Of a DNA stretch of 64,000 nucleotides, positions 34,401-42,901 are shown piece after piece. Below the pieces are notes generated by a model. That model worked only from the letters and a program-made list of their open reading frames with translations. It searched no databases and had not been told where the DNA came from. The position numbers were made by a program, and so were the translations under genes. Each line of letters opens with the position of its first letter. The first letter of the stretch is position 1. Source of the stretch: Edwardsiella anguillarum (GTDB taxonomy: Bacteria > Pseudomonadota > Gammaproteobacteria > Enterobacterales > Enterobacteriaceae); assembly GCF_008801815.1 (NCBI RefSeq), contig NZ_VZOX01000010.1; one strand, written 5' to 3'.

Positions 34401-34600
34401 TGTTCGATAACCTGCGTCACGGAGTTTTGCACCGTGGCCGCATCCGCCCCCGGATAGCTGGCGGAGATGGTGACTGCCGGCGGCGCAACGGTAGGGTACT
34501 GTGCGACCGGCAGGCTCATGATCGCCAATGCACCGGCCAACATCATGATGATGGCGAGAACCCAGGCAAAGATCGGACGATCGATAAAAAACTTAGCCAT
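31448..34600 (-). CDS. acrB: AcrB, RND multidrug efflux pump
   Basis: A 1050-residue inner-membrane RND transporter (E. coli 1049) that works with AcrA and an outer-membrane TolC. Twelve membrane helices and two large periplasmic loops are evident. The proton-relay Asp407/Asp408 pair is in LVDDAIVVVENVER. The N-terminus MAKFFIDRPIFAWVLAI is the family signature. It exports drugs, bile salts and dyes. It lies 43 bases downstream of acrA in the same operon. Confidence 0.97.
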   Translation of the reverse strand: MAKFFIDRPIFAWVLAIIMMLAGALAIMSLPVAQYPTVAPPAVTISASYPGADAATVQNSVTQVIEQNMNGIDNLMYMSSTSDSAGNASITLTFEAGTDPDIAQVQVQNKLQLAMPSLPQEVQQQGVSVDKASSSILLVAGFISEDGSLSQDDIADYVASNIKDPLSRTQGVGSVQLFGSQYAMRIWLDPNKLNKYHLTPVDVVSQIKVQNNQIAGGQLGGTPPVPGQQLNASIIVQTRLKDPTEFGKILLKVQQDGSRVLLRDVARVELGAENYGTIARYNGKPAAGIAVKLATGANALDTAKAVKTELAKLAPYFPASLKTVYPYDTTPFVQLSIDEVVKTLLEAIVLVFVVMYLFLQNIRATLIPTIAVPVVLLGTFAILEIVGFSINTLTMFGMVLAIGLLVDDAIVVVENVERVMSEEGLPPKEATKKSMEQIQGALVGIAMVLSAVFVPMAFFGGSTGAIYRQFSITIVSSMVLSVLVAMILTPALCATMLKPIAKGDHGVQTGFFGWFNRLFEKSTHHYTDSVGRILRGTGRYLVIYLLIVVGMGVLFIRLPTSFLPEEDQGVLLTMAQLPPGATQERTNNVLKQVSQYYLTKEKDNVESVFTVSGFGFSGQGQNNGLAFVSLKPWDERKGDQNKVTAIIQRAAGAFSKINDAMVYPFNLPAIVELGTASGFDFELIDQANLGHEKLTEARNQLLGMAAQHPDLLVGVRPNGLEDTPQFKLDIDQEKAQSLGVSLADINQTISAALGGAYVNDFIDRGRVKRVYVQADAPFRMLPSDIDNWYVRSSNGQMVPLSAFSSSRWEYGSPRLERYNGLPSMEILGEAAPGKSTGEAMALMETLVAKLPAGVGYDWTGMSYQERLSGNQAPALYAISLIVVFLCLAALYESWSIPFSVMLVVPLGVVGALLATSLRGLTNDVYFQVGLLTTIGLSAKNAILIVEFAVDLMHKEGKGLVEATLEAVRMRLRPILMTSLAFILGVMPLVISNGAGSGAQNAVGTGVMGGMVSATILAIFFVPVFFVVVRRRFGRRGEDIEHNHPVEPHNK

Positions 34601-34643
34601 GTATTACTGGCTCCTTTTCCCAATATTATGCATTGCGATGCGT

Positions 34644-35828
34644 TTACTGCTGTGCGCCACTGGCCGCACCGTCGCTGACCGCTGCATTCAGTTTAGCTTC
34701 CTCTACTTTCACCTGCACACCCGGGCGAATACGCTGCAGACCGGATACGATCACCCGATCGCCGCTCTTCAGGCCGCCAGTGACCAGCCACTGATCGCCG
34801 ATCGCCTGTGCGGCATCGATCGTACGCATTTCGACCTTGTTGTCGGCGCCGACCAGCATTACCGTCGCCTGGCCGCGGGGGTTACGCGTTACGCCCTGCT
34901 GCGGAACCAGCAGCGCATCGGGGCGGACGCCCTCGTCCAGGCGCGCACGCACGAACATTCCCGGCAGTAGGTCATTGTGCGGGTTGGGGAACACGGCGCG
35001 AATCGTGATCGAGCCGGTGCTCTCATCCACGGTCAGATCGGAGAACTCCAGCGTCCCTTTCAGCGGGTAGGGCTGGCCGTTTTCCATCACCAGCTCAACG
35101 CTGGCCTTACCGTTTTCCTGCTTGATCTGCCCGTTGGCCAGCTCCTGCTTCAGACGTAGAAAATCATTGCTGGACTGGGTCACGTCGACATAGATGGGGT
35201 CGAGCTGCTGTACGGTTACCAGGGCGTTGCTCTGGTTGGCGGTCACCAGGGCGCCCTCGGTGACGGAGGACTTGCCGCTCAGGCCGGTGATAGGCGAGGT
35301 GACTTTGGTATAGGCCAGATTGATGCGCGCGCTTTCAACGGCGGCTTTCGCGGCGACGACGGTCGCATCGGCCTGGCGTGCGTTGGCGACGGCGGTATCG
35401 TAGTCCTGCTGGCTGATATATTTGGTGCCCAGCAGCGGGGTGTAGCGTTTGACCGTCAGATGGGCGATGTTAGCGGCAGCCTCTGCCTTGGCCAGATCGC
35501 CGCGGGCGCTGTCATAGGCGGCCTGATAGGTCGCCGGGTCGATTTGATACAGTGATTCGCCGGCTTTTACCGTGCTGCCTTCGACAAAGTTACGCTTAAG
35601 GATAATACCGCTGACCTGCGGACGAACCTCTGCGATACGGTACGCAGAGGTTCGGCCCGGAAGCTCGGTTGAGACATTTAACGGCGCCGTTTTCAGTGTG
35701 ACTACACCGACTTCGGGGGCAGGACGTTGCCCGGTTGCACCATTGTCATCATTACATCCTGTAAGAAGCAAACTGCCGGAAAACAGCAGTATCGCCGCCA
35801 GAGGCGTTAACCCTCTGTTTTTCTTCAT
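34644..35828 (-). CDS. acrA: AcrA, periplasmic adaptor lipoprotein
   Basis: A 394-residue membrane-fusion protein (E. coli 397). A signal peptide ends in the lipobox LTGC (Cys25). The lipoyl-domain halves (SGIILKRNFVEGSTVKAGE and TKVTSPITGLSGKS) flank an alpha-helical hairpin, followed by beta-barrel and membrane-proximal domains. The start MKKNRGLTPL at 35826-35828 gives a normal signal; the open frame extends 14 codons further. It is divergent from acrR. Confidence 0.96.
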   Translation of the reverse strand: MKKNRGLTPLAAILLFSGSLLLTGCNDDNGATGQRPAPEVGVVTLKTAPLNVSTELPGRTSAYRIAEVRPQVSGIILKRNFVEGSTVKAGESLYQIDPATYQAAYDSARGDLAKAEAAANIAHLTVKRYTPLLGTKYISQQDYDTAVANARQADATVVAAKAAVESARINLAYTKVTSPITGLSGKSSVTEGALVTANQSNALVTVQQLDPIYVDVTQSSNDFLRLKQELANGQIKQENGKASVELVMENGQPYPLKGTLEFSDLTVDESTGSITIRAVFPNPHNDLLPGMFVRARLDEGVRPDALLVPQQGVTRNPRGQATVMLVGADNKVEMRTIDAAQAIGDQWLVTGGLKSGDRVIVSGLQRIRPGVQVKVEEAKLNAAVSDGAASGAQQ

Positions 35829-35917
35829 ATTATACCTCAAGAGTCCGAGTGCAAAATGGGTATGGAGCACACTGGTAAAAAACCCATTGCTGCGCTATAA
35901 AAAAACGCATGTTATGG

Positions 35918-35941
35918 TACATACATTCATCAATGCATGTA
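35918..35941. promoter_or_regulatory. AcrR operator between acrA and acrR
   Basis: A 24-bp palindrome has arms TACATACATT and AATGCATGTA (one mismatch between arms) and a 4-base centre. It matches the known E. coli AcrR site (TACATACATT...AATGTATGTA). It lies 28 bases upstream of acrR and controls both directions. Confidence 0.88.
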
Positions 35942-35969
35942 AGTCTTGATACTTTAAAAAACCAACGCC

Positions 35970-36683
35970 ATGGCACGAAAAACCAAACAACAGGCCCAGG
36001 AGACCCGGCAGCAGATCCTTGACGCTGCCATACGAGAGTTTTCCGTACGCGGCGTTGCTGCCACCTCACTAAACGATATCGCCAACGCCGCAGGGGTTAC
36101 CCGTGGGGCCATTTACTGGCATTTTAAGAACAAAACTGACATTTTCCACGCCGTCTGGGCGTTTATGGAGTCCAGGATCAGTGAGCTTGAGCTAGAGTAT
36201 CAGACAAAGTTTCCGGATGATCCACTGCGTATATTACGTGAGCTCCTAATTTTTATTTTGGTCGCGACGGTGGTGGATCCGCAGCGGCGGGCGATGATGG
36301 AAATTCTGTACCATAAGTGCGAGTTCGTCGGCGAGATGCGGGCGCTGGGCGAACGGCGTAAAGTGATGTATCTGGAGAGCTACACGCGTATCGAACGGGT
36401 GCTGCAGCACTGTATCTTCCTGGAGCAGCTGCCGGCGAATCTGGATACGTTGCGCAGCGCCATCGCTCTGCGCAGTTATATGACCGGTATCATGGAGAGC
36501 TGGCTGTTTACCCCGGACCGCTTCGATCTGCAGCAGCAGGCGATACCGCTGGTGGATAACGTGATCGCCATGCTGCGCCACAGTCCGTTTTTGCGTCGCG
36601 ACGCGGTGTGTGCGCCCAATGATACCTCTGTATGGGAAAGCGCTTTCCCAGCCACGCGAAACAGTGTTGATAAAGACGAGTAG
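35970..36683 (+). CDS. acrR: TetR-family repressor AcrR
   Basis: Represses acrAB and itself until bound by drugs. The 237-residue protein is about 22 residues longer than E. coli AcrR (215). The N-terminal HTH (SLNDIANAAGVTRGAIYWHFK, within residues ~31-52) is almost the same as in E. coli. The ligand domain includes EILYHKCEFVGEM and LRSYMTGIMESWLF. The extra residues form a C-terminal tail with little similarity to the family. It is followed after 6 bases by ychN, so the two may be co-transcribed. Confidence 0.95.
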   Translation: MARKTKQQAQETRQQILDAAIREFSVRGVAATSLNDIANAAGVTRGAIYWHFKNKTDIFHAVWAFMESRISELELEYQTKFPDDPLRILRELLIFILVATVVDPQRRAMMEILYHKCEFVGEMRALGERRKVMYLESYTRIERVLQHCIFLEQLPANLDTLRSAIALRSYMTGIMESWLFTPDRFDLQQQAIPLVDNVIAMLRHSPFLRRDAVCAPNDTSVWESAFPATRNSVDKDE

Positions 36684-36689
36684 ATAACA

Positions 36690-37043
36690 ATGCAAAAAAT
36701 TGTCGTGATTGCCAATGGGGCCGGTTATGGCCATGAATCCCTGTTCAACGCGCTGCGCCTGGCGCTGGCGATGAAGGAGCAGGCGGCGGATATCGATCTG
36801 AAGCTGTTCCTGATGTCGGACGCCGTGACGGCGGCGCTGCCGGGGCAGAAGCCCCACGAAGGCTACAGCCTGCAGCAGATGCTGGAGATCCTGTGCGCGC
36901 AGCGCACGCCCATTCTGCTGTGTAAGACCTGCGCCGATGCCCGCGGCATTGCGTCGCTTCCGCTGATTGAGGGGGTAGCCATCGGTACGCTGACCGAACT
37001 GGCCGCCTGGACGCTGGCCGCCGATAAGGTATTGACATTCTAA
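36690..37043 (+). CDS. ychN: YchN family DsrE-like protein
   Basis: A 117-residue protein, the same length as E. coli YchN and similar along its length (FLMSDAVTA, GQKPHEGYSLQQMLEIL, CKTCADARGI, EGVAIGTLTELAAWTL). It belongs to the DsrE/DsrF sulfur-relay-like superfamily. The two conserved Cys lie in LCKTCADARG (residues ~73-76). The function in E. coli is unknown. In E. coli ychN is elsewhere on the chromosome; here it lies between acrR and mscK. Confidence 0.92.
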   Translation: MQKIVVIANGAGYGHESLFNALRLALAMKEQAADIDLKLFLMSDAVTAALPGQKPHEGYSLQQMLEILCAQRTPILLCKTCADARGIASLPLIEGVAIGTLTELAAWTLAADKVLTF

Positions 37044-37085
37044 GGCGTACGTCGTCGTTCATCTGGCGACGGCACACGCGTTACC

Positions 37086-37118
37086 GCCCGGCGTGGGGCT
37101 ACGGCGCCGGGCAATTTT
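37086..37118 (+). terminator. Terminator after ychN
   Basis: The stem GCCCGGCG / CGCCGGGC encloses an 11-base loop and is followed by AATTTTCT. Confidence 0.7.
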
Positions 37119-37260
37119 CTCCGATTATGCCTATTCTTGCTATTACAGCTTCATGTTACTCTAGGCCGCTTTTCGCGATGGGATGATGGCAAGCGCCACG
37201 CGGAATAGCGCCCAGGAAACCTATATCTTTCTTTATTGATAAAGTCTGCTTAATTTAACT

Positions 37261-40200
37261 ATGACTCACGGCGTGTTATTACGGCCAGGCAAGGGCGTTG
37301 CCCTTTGGCGCGTTATTATTGTCACCCTGCTGCTTTCCCTGCTCTTTTGCAGCGCCTTTGCGCGGGCGCAGAGCGGCGATATCGATTCGCGCACCGAGGT
37401 GCAAAATCAGATCGATGCCCTGAACCGGCAGAAGAGCCTGTCGGCCAGCGATAAGCTGGTGCTGCAGGATCTCAACCAAACCCTTGAATATCTGGACGGC
37501 ATTGAGCGCTACCGCAAAGAGAGCCAGCAGTTGAAGCAGCAGGTGCAGCAGGCACCGGGGAAACTGAATCAGGCGCTGGCCGGGCTGGAGGCGCTGCAGC
37601 GCAGCAGCGATGCGGCAGACGAGGCCAACTTTTCTGCTATGAGCACCCGCCAGCTGCAGAGCCAGTGGGATGATACCCTGGCCGAGCTGAAGCAGGCGCA
37701 GGACGATCTGGCCTCCTACAGCAGCCAGCTGATCGCCCTGCAGACCCAGCCGGAGCGTGCCCAGGCCTCTATGATGGCCAGCTCTCAGCAAATTCAACAG
37801 ATCCGGAATACCCTGGCCGAAGGCACCCAGCTGCGCGCTAGCCAGCGTAACATGCTGAATACGGAGCTGGCGATGCTCAACCAGTCCCTGGATTATCAGC
37901 AGCAGAGCCTCGGGGACAACACTACCCTGCAGGATGTACTGCAAAAGCAGCGCGACTATGCTAGCGCCCGGATCACCAAGCTGGAGCGCAGCGTACAGCT
38001 GATTCGTCAGGCCGGCTATAGCAAGCAGCTGATTCAGTCTGAAAAAACGGCCAGAGAGGCGATCAATCCCGACGATGCAGCCCAGGACTTTAACCACAAT
38101 CCCCTGATCGCCAAAGAGCTGGAGATAAACCGTGCGCTGAGCCAGCGGCTGATCGACGCCACGGAAAAGACCAATACGTTGGTGCAGGAGAATATCCGGG
38201 TTAAAAACTGGCTTGACCGTTCACTGCAGGCCGAGCGCAATCTGAAGGAGCAGATCTCGGTGCTGAAGGGCAGCCTGCTGCTGTCGCGTATTCTCTACCA
38301 GCAGCAGCAGAAGCTGCCGACGGAAAAGCTGAGCAACGATGTGGCGGCGCAGGTGGCCGATCTGCGCGTGGCCCAGTTTGATATCAACGCCCAGCGCGAT
38401 GCCCTGAGCCAAAGCAGCGACTATGTGGCGGCGCTGCAGGCCGACAGTAAAGAAAAGCTGAGCGATGAGGCGATCGCGGCGCTGGAGGATTTGGTCGATA
38501 CGCGCCGCGACCTGCTGGATAAGCTGAACAAACAGCTGGGCAGTGAGCTGACGCTGGCCATCAGCCTGCAGATCAATCAGCAGCAGCTGCGCAATGTGAA
38601 CGATTATCTGCAGCATACCCTGACCCAGCAAATCTTCTGGGTCAGCAGCAATAAGCCGATGAACCTGGCCTGGTTTATCGGACTGCCCGCGGCGCTGCAC
38701 ACCCAAGCGGCGAACCTGCACATTGACTTCAAGCCGGCACAGCTGCTGGAGGGCTTTATCAGCTCGCTGTATCTGTTCATTCCCCTGCTGATCGGCACTG
38801 GGCTGCTGCTGTGGCGCCGTCGCGCCATCAACGCCCGCCTGGATAAGCTGGGCGATGAGGTGGGGCAGCTGAAGCGGGACGGACAGCTGCATACGCCGGA
38901 GGCCATCCTGCTGAATATTCTGCGCGGGCTGCCGGGGACGCTGCTGCTGCTGGCCGTCGGGGTGATGTTCTACCATACCGAAACCCAGATAGGTGGCCTG
39001 CTGTGGGTGATGTCTCTGCGCTTCGCGCTGTTTTGGCTGATCATCAGCACCACCTATCGCCTCATTTCGCCGGGGGGGATCTCCGAGCGCCACTTTAACG
39101 TGTCGCCGCTGGTCTGCGCCCATTACCGCCGCATGGTTCGGCGCCTGGGCTTCACCCTGATCCCGCTGATGGTATGGTGCGTGATCGGGGAGAAATCACC
39201 GCTGCAGCTGAACGAGGATGTGATAGGGCAGGTGGTGATACTGATCACCCTGGCGCTGCTGACGGTGTTTGTCTTTCCGCTGTGCCGCGATGCCTGGCGG
39301 GAGAAAAACTCCCACAGCGTGCGGCTGGTGCTGGTGACCCTGCTGGCGATCGCGCCGCTGATCCTGATGATCCTGACGGCCTGCGGCTACTTCTATACCG
39401 CCCTGCGTCTGGGGACCCGCTGGATCGAGAGCCTGTACCTGATGCTGCTGTGGGCCGTGGTCTACTCCACGGTGCTGCGCGGCCTGAGCGTGGCGGCCCG
39501 CCGTCTGGCCTATCGCCGCGCGCTGGCGCGCCGTCAGCAGAACGCCGCCGGCGCCTCGCGCGAGGGGGCGGAGGGGCTGGAGGCGATCGAAGAGCCGCCC
39601 CTGGCCATCGATCAGATCAATACCCAGTCCCTGCGTCTGACCACGATGGTGCTGTTTTTGATCTTTGGCTGCGTGCTGTACTGGATTTGGGCCGATCTGT
39701 TTACGGTGATCTCCTATCTCGACAGCATTACCCTGTGGCACTACAACAGCGGCAGCGGTGCCAGCCAGATAACCCAGGCGGTGACGCTGGGCAACCTGCT
39801 GTTTGCCATGATGACGGTGGTGGTGGCCTATATCATGATGCGCAACCTGCCCGGCCTGCTGGAGGTGCTGGTGCTGTCGCGTCTGCAGCTGCGTCAGGGG
39901 GCGTCCTATGCGATCACCACCATCCTGACCTATGCGATTATCAGCGTCGGGGTGATTATCTTCTTCGGCTCGCTGGGCATCTCCTGGGATAAGCTGCAGT
40001 GGATGGCCGCCGCGCTGTCGGTGGGCCTTGGCTTTGGTCTGAACGAGATCTTCGGGAACTTCATCGCCGGCCTGATCATTCTGTTTGAGCGACCGGTGCG
40101 TATCGGTGACACCATCACCATCGGCTCCTACTCCGGCTCGGTGAATAAGATCCGTATTCGCGCGACGACCATTACCGACTTCGATCGTAAAGAGGTGATC

Positions 40201-40623
40201 ATTCCCAACAAGGCCTTTGTGACCGAGCGGCTGATTAACTGGTCGCTGACGGATACGGTGACCCGGGTGCTGATCAAGGTCGGCGTAGCCTATGGTTCGG
40301 ATCTGGATAAGGTCCGGGAGATCCTGCTGCAGGCGGCGGGTGAGAACCCGCGGGTGATGGTGGAGCCGGAGCCACAGGTCTTCTTCCTGACCTTTGGCGC
40401 CAGCACGCTGGATCATGAGATGCGGCTGTACGTGCGCGAGCTGCGCGACCGCAGCTATGTGGTAGATGAGCTGAACCGCCGCATCGATCAGCTGTGCCGA
40501 GAGAACGATATCAACATCGCCTTTAACCAGCTGGAGGTGTACCTGCATAACCCGCAGGGTAATGAGGTGCAGGAGGTGAAGCGTACGCTGACGGATCCGC
40601 CGCCTGACTCACTGCGCATCTGA
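37261..40623 (+). CDS. mscK: Mechanosensitive channel MscK (KefA)
   Basis: A 1120-residue channel, equal in length to E. coli MscK. A signal peptide is followed by a large, coiled-coil-rich periplasmic domain (~30-480). About eleven membrane segments and a C-terminal MscS-like core follow: pore helix region LGFGLNEIFGNFIAGLIILFE (residues ~921-941), then the beta domain GDTITIGSYSGSVNKI. It releases solutes on hypo-osmotic shock and is gated with external K+. The ATG at 37261 lacks a strong ribosome site, but the signal peptide supports it. Its 3' end overlaps rsmS by 15 bases. Confidence 0.94.
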   Translation: MTHGVLLRPGKGVALWRVIIVTLLLSLLFCSAFARAQSGDIDSRTEVQNQIDALNRQKSLSASDKLVLQDLNQTLEYLDGIERYRKESQQLKQQVQQAPGKLNQALAGLEALQRSSDAADEANFSAMSTRQLQSQWDDTLAELKQAQDDLASYSSQLIALQTQPERAQASMMASSQQIQQIRNTLAEGTQLRASQRNMLNTELAMLNQSLDYQQQSLGDNTTLQDVLQKQRDYASARITKLERSVQLIRQAGYSKQLIQSEKTAREAINPDDAAQDFNHNPLIAKELEINRALSQRLIDATEKTNTLVQENIRVKNWLDRSLQAERNLKEQISVLKGSLLLSRILYQQQQKLPTEKLSNDVAAQVADLRVAQFDINAQRDALSQSSDYVAALQADSKEKLSDEAIAALEDLVDTRRDLLDKLNKQLGSELTLAISLQINQQQLRNVNDYLQHTLTQQIFWVSSNKPMNLAWFIGLPAALHTQAANLHIDFKPAQLLEGFISSLYLFIPLLIGTGLLLWRRRAINARLDKLGDEVGQLKRDGQLHTPEAILLNILRGLPGTLLLLAVGVMFYHTETQIGGLLWVMSLRFALFWLIISTTYRLISPGGISERHFNVSPLVCAHYRRMVRRLGFTLIPLMVWCVIGEKSPLQLNEDVIGQVVILITLALLTVFVFPLCRDAWREKNSHSVRLVLVTLLAIAPLILMILTACGYFYTALRLGTRWIESLYLMLLWAVVYSTVLRGLSVAARRLAYRRALARRQQNAAGASREGAEGLEAIEEPPLAIDQINTQSLRLTTMVLFLIFGCVLYWIWADLFTVISYLDSITLWHYNSGSGASQITQAVTLGNLLFAMMTVVVAYIMMRNLPGLLEVLVLSRLQLRQGASYAITTILTYAIISVGVIIFFGSLGISWDKLQWMAAALSVGLGFGLNEIFGNFIAGLIILFERPVRIGDTITIGSYSGSVNKIRIRATTITDFDRKEVIIPNKAFVTERLINWSLTDTVTRVLIKVGVAYGSDLDKVREILLQAAGENPRVMVEPEPQVFFLTFGASTLDHEMRLYVRELRDRSYVVDELNRRIDQLCRENDINIAFNQLEVYLHNPQGNEVQEVKRTLTDPPPDSLRI

Positions 40624-40824
40624 TGGACGGCCGGGCGGCGGGCGTCCTGCGCCGCCGCTATCCGCTATCCGCTGTGGGCTGGGCTGCGCCAGCTTCTGCC
40701 GGTAGTCGCTCAGGACGATCTCCAGCGCCGCCAGGGCGGTATGCGCGGGGATCGCGTTACTCTCCAGCAGGTATATCAAATCGACGGCCAGCTTGACCTC
40801 GTCGCTCGCTTGCTCCAGTGACAT
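40609..40824 (-). CDS. rsmS: RsmS (YbaM), pleiotropic regulator
   Basis: A 71-residue protein whose first ~45 residues match E. coli YbaM/RsmS (MSLEQASDEVKLAVDLIYLL, then IPAHTALAALEIV and DYRQKL). E. coli YbaM has 53 residues. The extra Pro/Gly-rich tail here runs into the mscK 3' end and overlaps it by 15 bases. In Pectobacterium RsmS links to the Rsm virulence pathway. GGGAG precedes the start. It is the last gene of the priC-glsB-rsmS run. Confidence 0.88.
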   Translation of the reverse strand: MSLEQASDEVKLAVDLIYLLESNAIPAHTALAALEIVLSDYRQKLAQPSPQRIADSGGAGRPPPGRPSDAQ

Positions 40825-40832
40825 GGGGCTCC

Positions 40833-41084
40833 CTATGATCGGATCTTACGGTAAATAAACAGCACCAGCATTGCACCGATCACCGACACAATTAGGCTTT
40901 TTAGATTGAAGCCCGCGGTGATATTCATATGGAACAGCAGGTTGCCGAGATAGCCGCCGAGCATGGCGCCGACGATGCCCAGCGCCACGGTCATGATAAC
41001 TCCCCCGCCATCCCGGCCCGGCATCAGCCACTTCGCCAGTATCCCAACGATCAGCCCCAGTACAATCCACGCGATGATGCCCAT
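40833..41084 (-). CDS. GlsB/YeaQ/YmgE-family stress membrane protein
   Basis: An 83-residue very hydrophobic protein with three membrane helices. It carries the family signature WIVLGLIVGILAKWLMPGRD and GGYLGNLLF. Members (transglycosylase-associated/YeaQ/YmgE) are small inner-membrane proteins induced in stress and stationary phase; the biochemical role is unknown. GGAG lies 8 bases before the ATG. It is inserted between priC and rsmS, which are adjacent in E. coli, with only 8 bases to rsmS. Confidence 0.92.
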   Translation of the reverse strand: MGIIAWIVLGLIVGILAKWLMPGRDGGGVIMTVALGIVGAMLGGYLGNLLFHMNITAGFNLKSLIVSVIGAMLVLFIYRKIRS

Positions 41085-41161
41085 GGCAAACGCTCCAGCA
41101 TAGGTGATGGGCCGAACCCCTGTGCGGCCACCTTCCTCCAGTATAGATAAGGCGCCGGCGC

Positions 41162-41701
41162 TCAGCGAAATCCGTTTTCACGGCGTTCGATCTGTTTTTC
41201 GATCCGCCGCAGCGCCTGGCGGCAGCGCTGCAGCCGTCCCTCCATGGCGGCCAGCTCGCGCTGGATCTGCTGCTGCTGGGCCAGGGTCTGGCAGGCGGCT
41301 AAGCGCAGCTCACGCTCACGCACCATGGTTTGCAGACGCCGCTCATAGTCCTGGTGGCGCGCCAGCTCCTGGTACAGATCGCCCGCGCTCTCCGCCCGCT
41401 GCGGCTCTTGTCGCCGCAGCGTCTGGGTGGCTTGCTCGCGCTGTAGGGCGGCCATCTGCGCCAGCAGGCGCTCGGCGAGAAAGGCGACCTGCTGGCGCTG
41501 CCCGGCGCCGACGGCGCGCTGCAGGGCGGTGAAGTTATCCCGGGTCTCCTGCAGATAGTCTTTCAGCCGGGTGCCGTGGGTCAGGAATAGCGCCCGATCG
41601 AAGCGTGAGCGGGCGGCGGGCTGTTCGGCCAGCGGCGCCAGCGCCTGCGCCAGTCGCTGTAGGCGCTGCTCGAGCTGGTTGAGCATCTGTTGACTCGACA
41701 T
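41162..41701 (-). CDS. priC: Primosomal replication protein PriC
   Basis: A 179-residue protein (E. coli 175) that helps restart stalled forks by loading DnaB onto SSB-coated DNA. It is highly helical and rich in Arg and Gln. Family features are LFLTHGTRLKDYLQETRDN and the C-terminal helix EGRLQRCRQALRRIEKQIE. The start follows AGGTAGG. It is divergent from ybaN across about 70 bases, as in E. coli. Confidence 0.92.
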   Translation of the reverse strand: MSSQQMLNQLEQRLQRLAQALAPLAEQPAARSRFDRALFLTHGTRLKDYLQETRDNFTALQRAVGAGQRQQVAFLAERLLAQMAALQREQATQTLRRQEPQRAESAGDLYQELARHQDYERRLQTMVRERELRLAACQTLAQQQQIQRELAAMEGRLQRCRQALRRIEKQIERRENGFR

Positions 41702-41771
41702 AACCTACCTTTAAATGATAGTAACCATAGCGCATGGTACTGGAGCGGCAGGGAGCGGAGCAAGCCAGAGA

Positions 41772-42152
41772 ATGAAACGCATAATATTAATGGCGCTGGG
41801 GTGGATAGCTTTTGCCATGGGATGTCTGGGCGTCGTGCTGCCGCTGTTGCCGACGACCCCCTTTCTGCTGCTGGCGGCGGCCTGTTTTGCCCGTTCGTCG
41901 CCGCGTTTCCATCACTGGCTGCTATACCGCGCCTGGTGCGGCGCTTACTTACGTCACTGGCAACAGCACCGCGGCCTGCCGCCGGGCGCGCGCGGACGCG
42001 CGGCGCTCCTGCTGCTGGCGAGCTTTTCCTTCTCCCTGTGGCTGGTAGAGAGCGGCTGGCTGCGCCTGCTGCTGCTGACGCTGTTGGCCGCGCTGCTGCT
42101 GCTGCTGTGGCGCCTGCCGGTTATTGACGTACCGCAAGAAAAAATCCCTTAA
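41772..42152 (+). CDS. ybaN: YbaN inner-membrane protein (DUF454)
   Basis: A 126-residue membrane protein (E. coli YbaN 125). Family hallmarks are GCLGVVLPLLPTTPFLLLAA and CFARSSPRFHHWL near the N-terminus, followed by two or three C-terminal hydrophobic helices. Function is unknown; a link to haem acquisition has been noted for DUF454 relatives. The start MKRIILMALGW at 41772 is chosen by similarity. Confidence 0.9.
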   Translation: MKRIILMALGWIAFAMGCLGVVLPLLPTTPFLLLAAACFARSSPRFHHWLLYRAWCGAYLRHWQQHRGLPPGARGRAALLLLASFSFSLWLVESGWLRLLLLTLLAALLLLLWRLPVIDVPQEKIP

Positions 42153-42321
42153 TCCGGCGATGTCGGTTGCAATTTTCCGGCAGTTTGCATAGATTTGAGC
42201 GTTTTCGTGCGCGGGTTACCTCCCTGTTCCGAGGGCGACGGCGATTTATGCCGGGCCATGTTTGGGGGGATTGTAGGTGGCTTGCGTTAGCCCGAACCCG
42301 GTGTTTATCAGGCAACAAGTT

Positions 42322-42873
42322 ATGACCGCTACAGCACAACAACTCGAATTTCTTAAACAAAGCATCAAGACCATCCCTGACTACCCTAAGCCAGGTATCC
42401 TTTTCCGTGACGTGACCAGTCTGCTGGAAAAGCCCGACGCCTATGCTCTGAGTATCGAGCTGCTGGCGGCGCGCTACCGTACCGCCGGGATCACCAAGGT
42501 GGTGGGAACGGAGGCGCGCGGCTTCCTGTTTGGCGCACCGGTGGCGCTGGCGCTGGGCGTGGGCTTTGTGCCGGTGCGTAAGCCGGGCAAACTGCCGCGG
42601 GCGACGCTGGCGGAAAGCTATGCGTTGGAGTACGGCACCGATACGCTGGAGATCCATCAGGATGCCATCGATGCGGACGATCGCGTACTGATGGTGGACG
42701 ATCTGCTGGCGACCGGCGGCACCATCGAGGCGACGACCCGCCTGATCCGCCGCCTGGGCGGCGTGGTGCACGACGCGGCGTTTATCATCGACCTGCCTGC
42801 GTTGGGCGGTGAGGCGCGTCTGAAAGCGATGAACATTAACTGCTACAGCCTGATCTCCTTCGACGGACATTAA
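42322..42873 (+). CDS. apt: Adenine phosphoribosyltransferase
   Basis: Salvages adenine to AMP with PRPP. The 183-residue protein is equal in length to E. coli Apt. The adenine hood includes IKTIPDYPKPGILFRDVT; the PRPP-binding loop is VLMVDDLLATGGT. The start MTATAQQLEFLKQ at 42322 matches the family. The gene lies upstream of dnaX with its own terminator. Confidence 0.97.
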   Translation: MTATAQQLEFLKQSIKTIPDYPKPGILFRDVTSLLEKPDAYALSIELLAARYRTAGITKVVGTEARGFLFGAPVALALGVGFVPVRKPGKLPRATLAESYALEYGTDTLEIHQDAIDADDRVLMVDDLLATGGTIEATTRLIRRLGGVVHDAAFIIDLPALGGEARLKAMNINCYSLISFDGH

Positions 42874-42901
42874 TCTGTAGCGCGCGTCATACGCTATCTC
42901 T

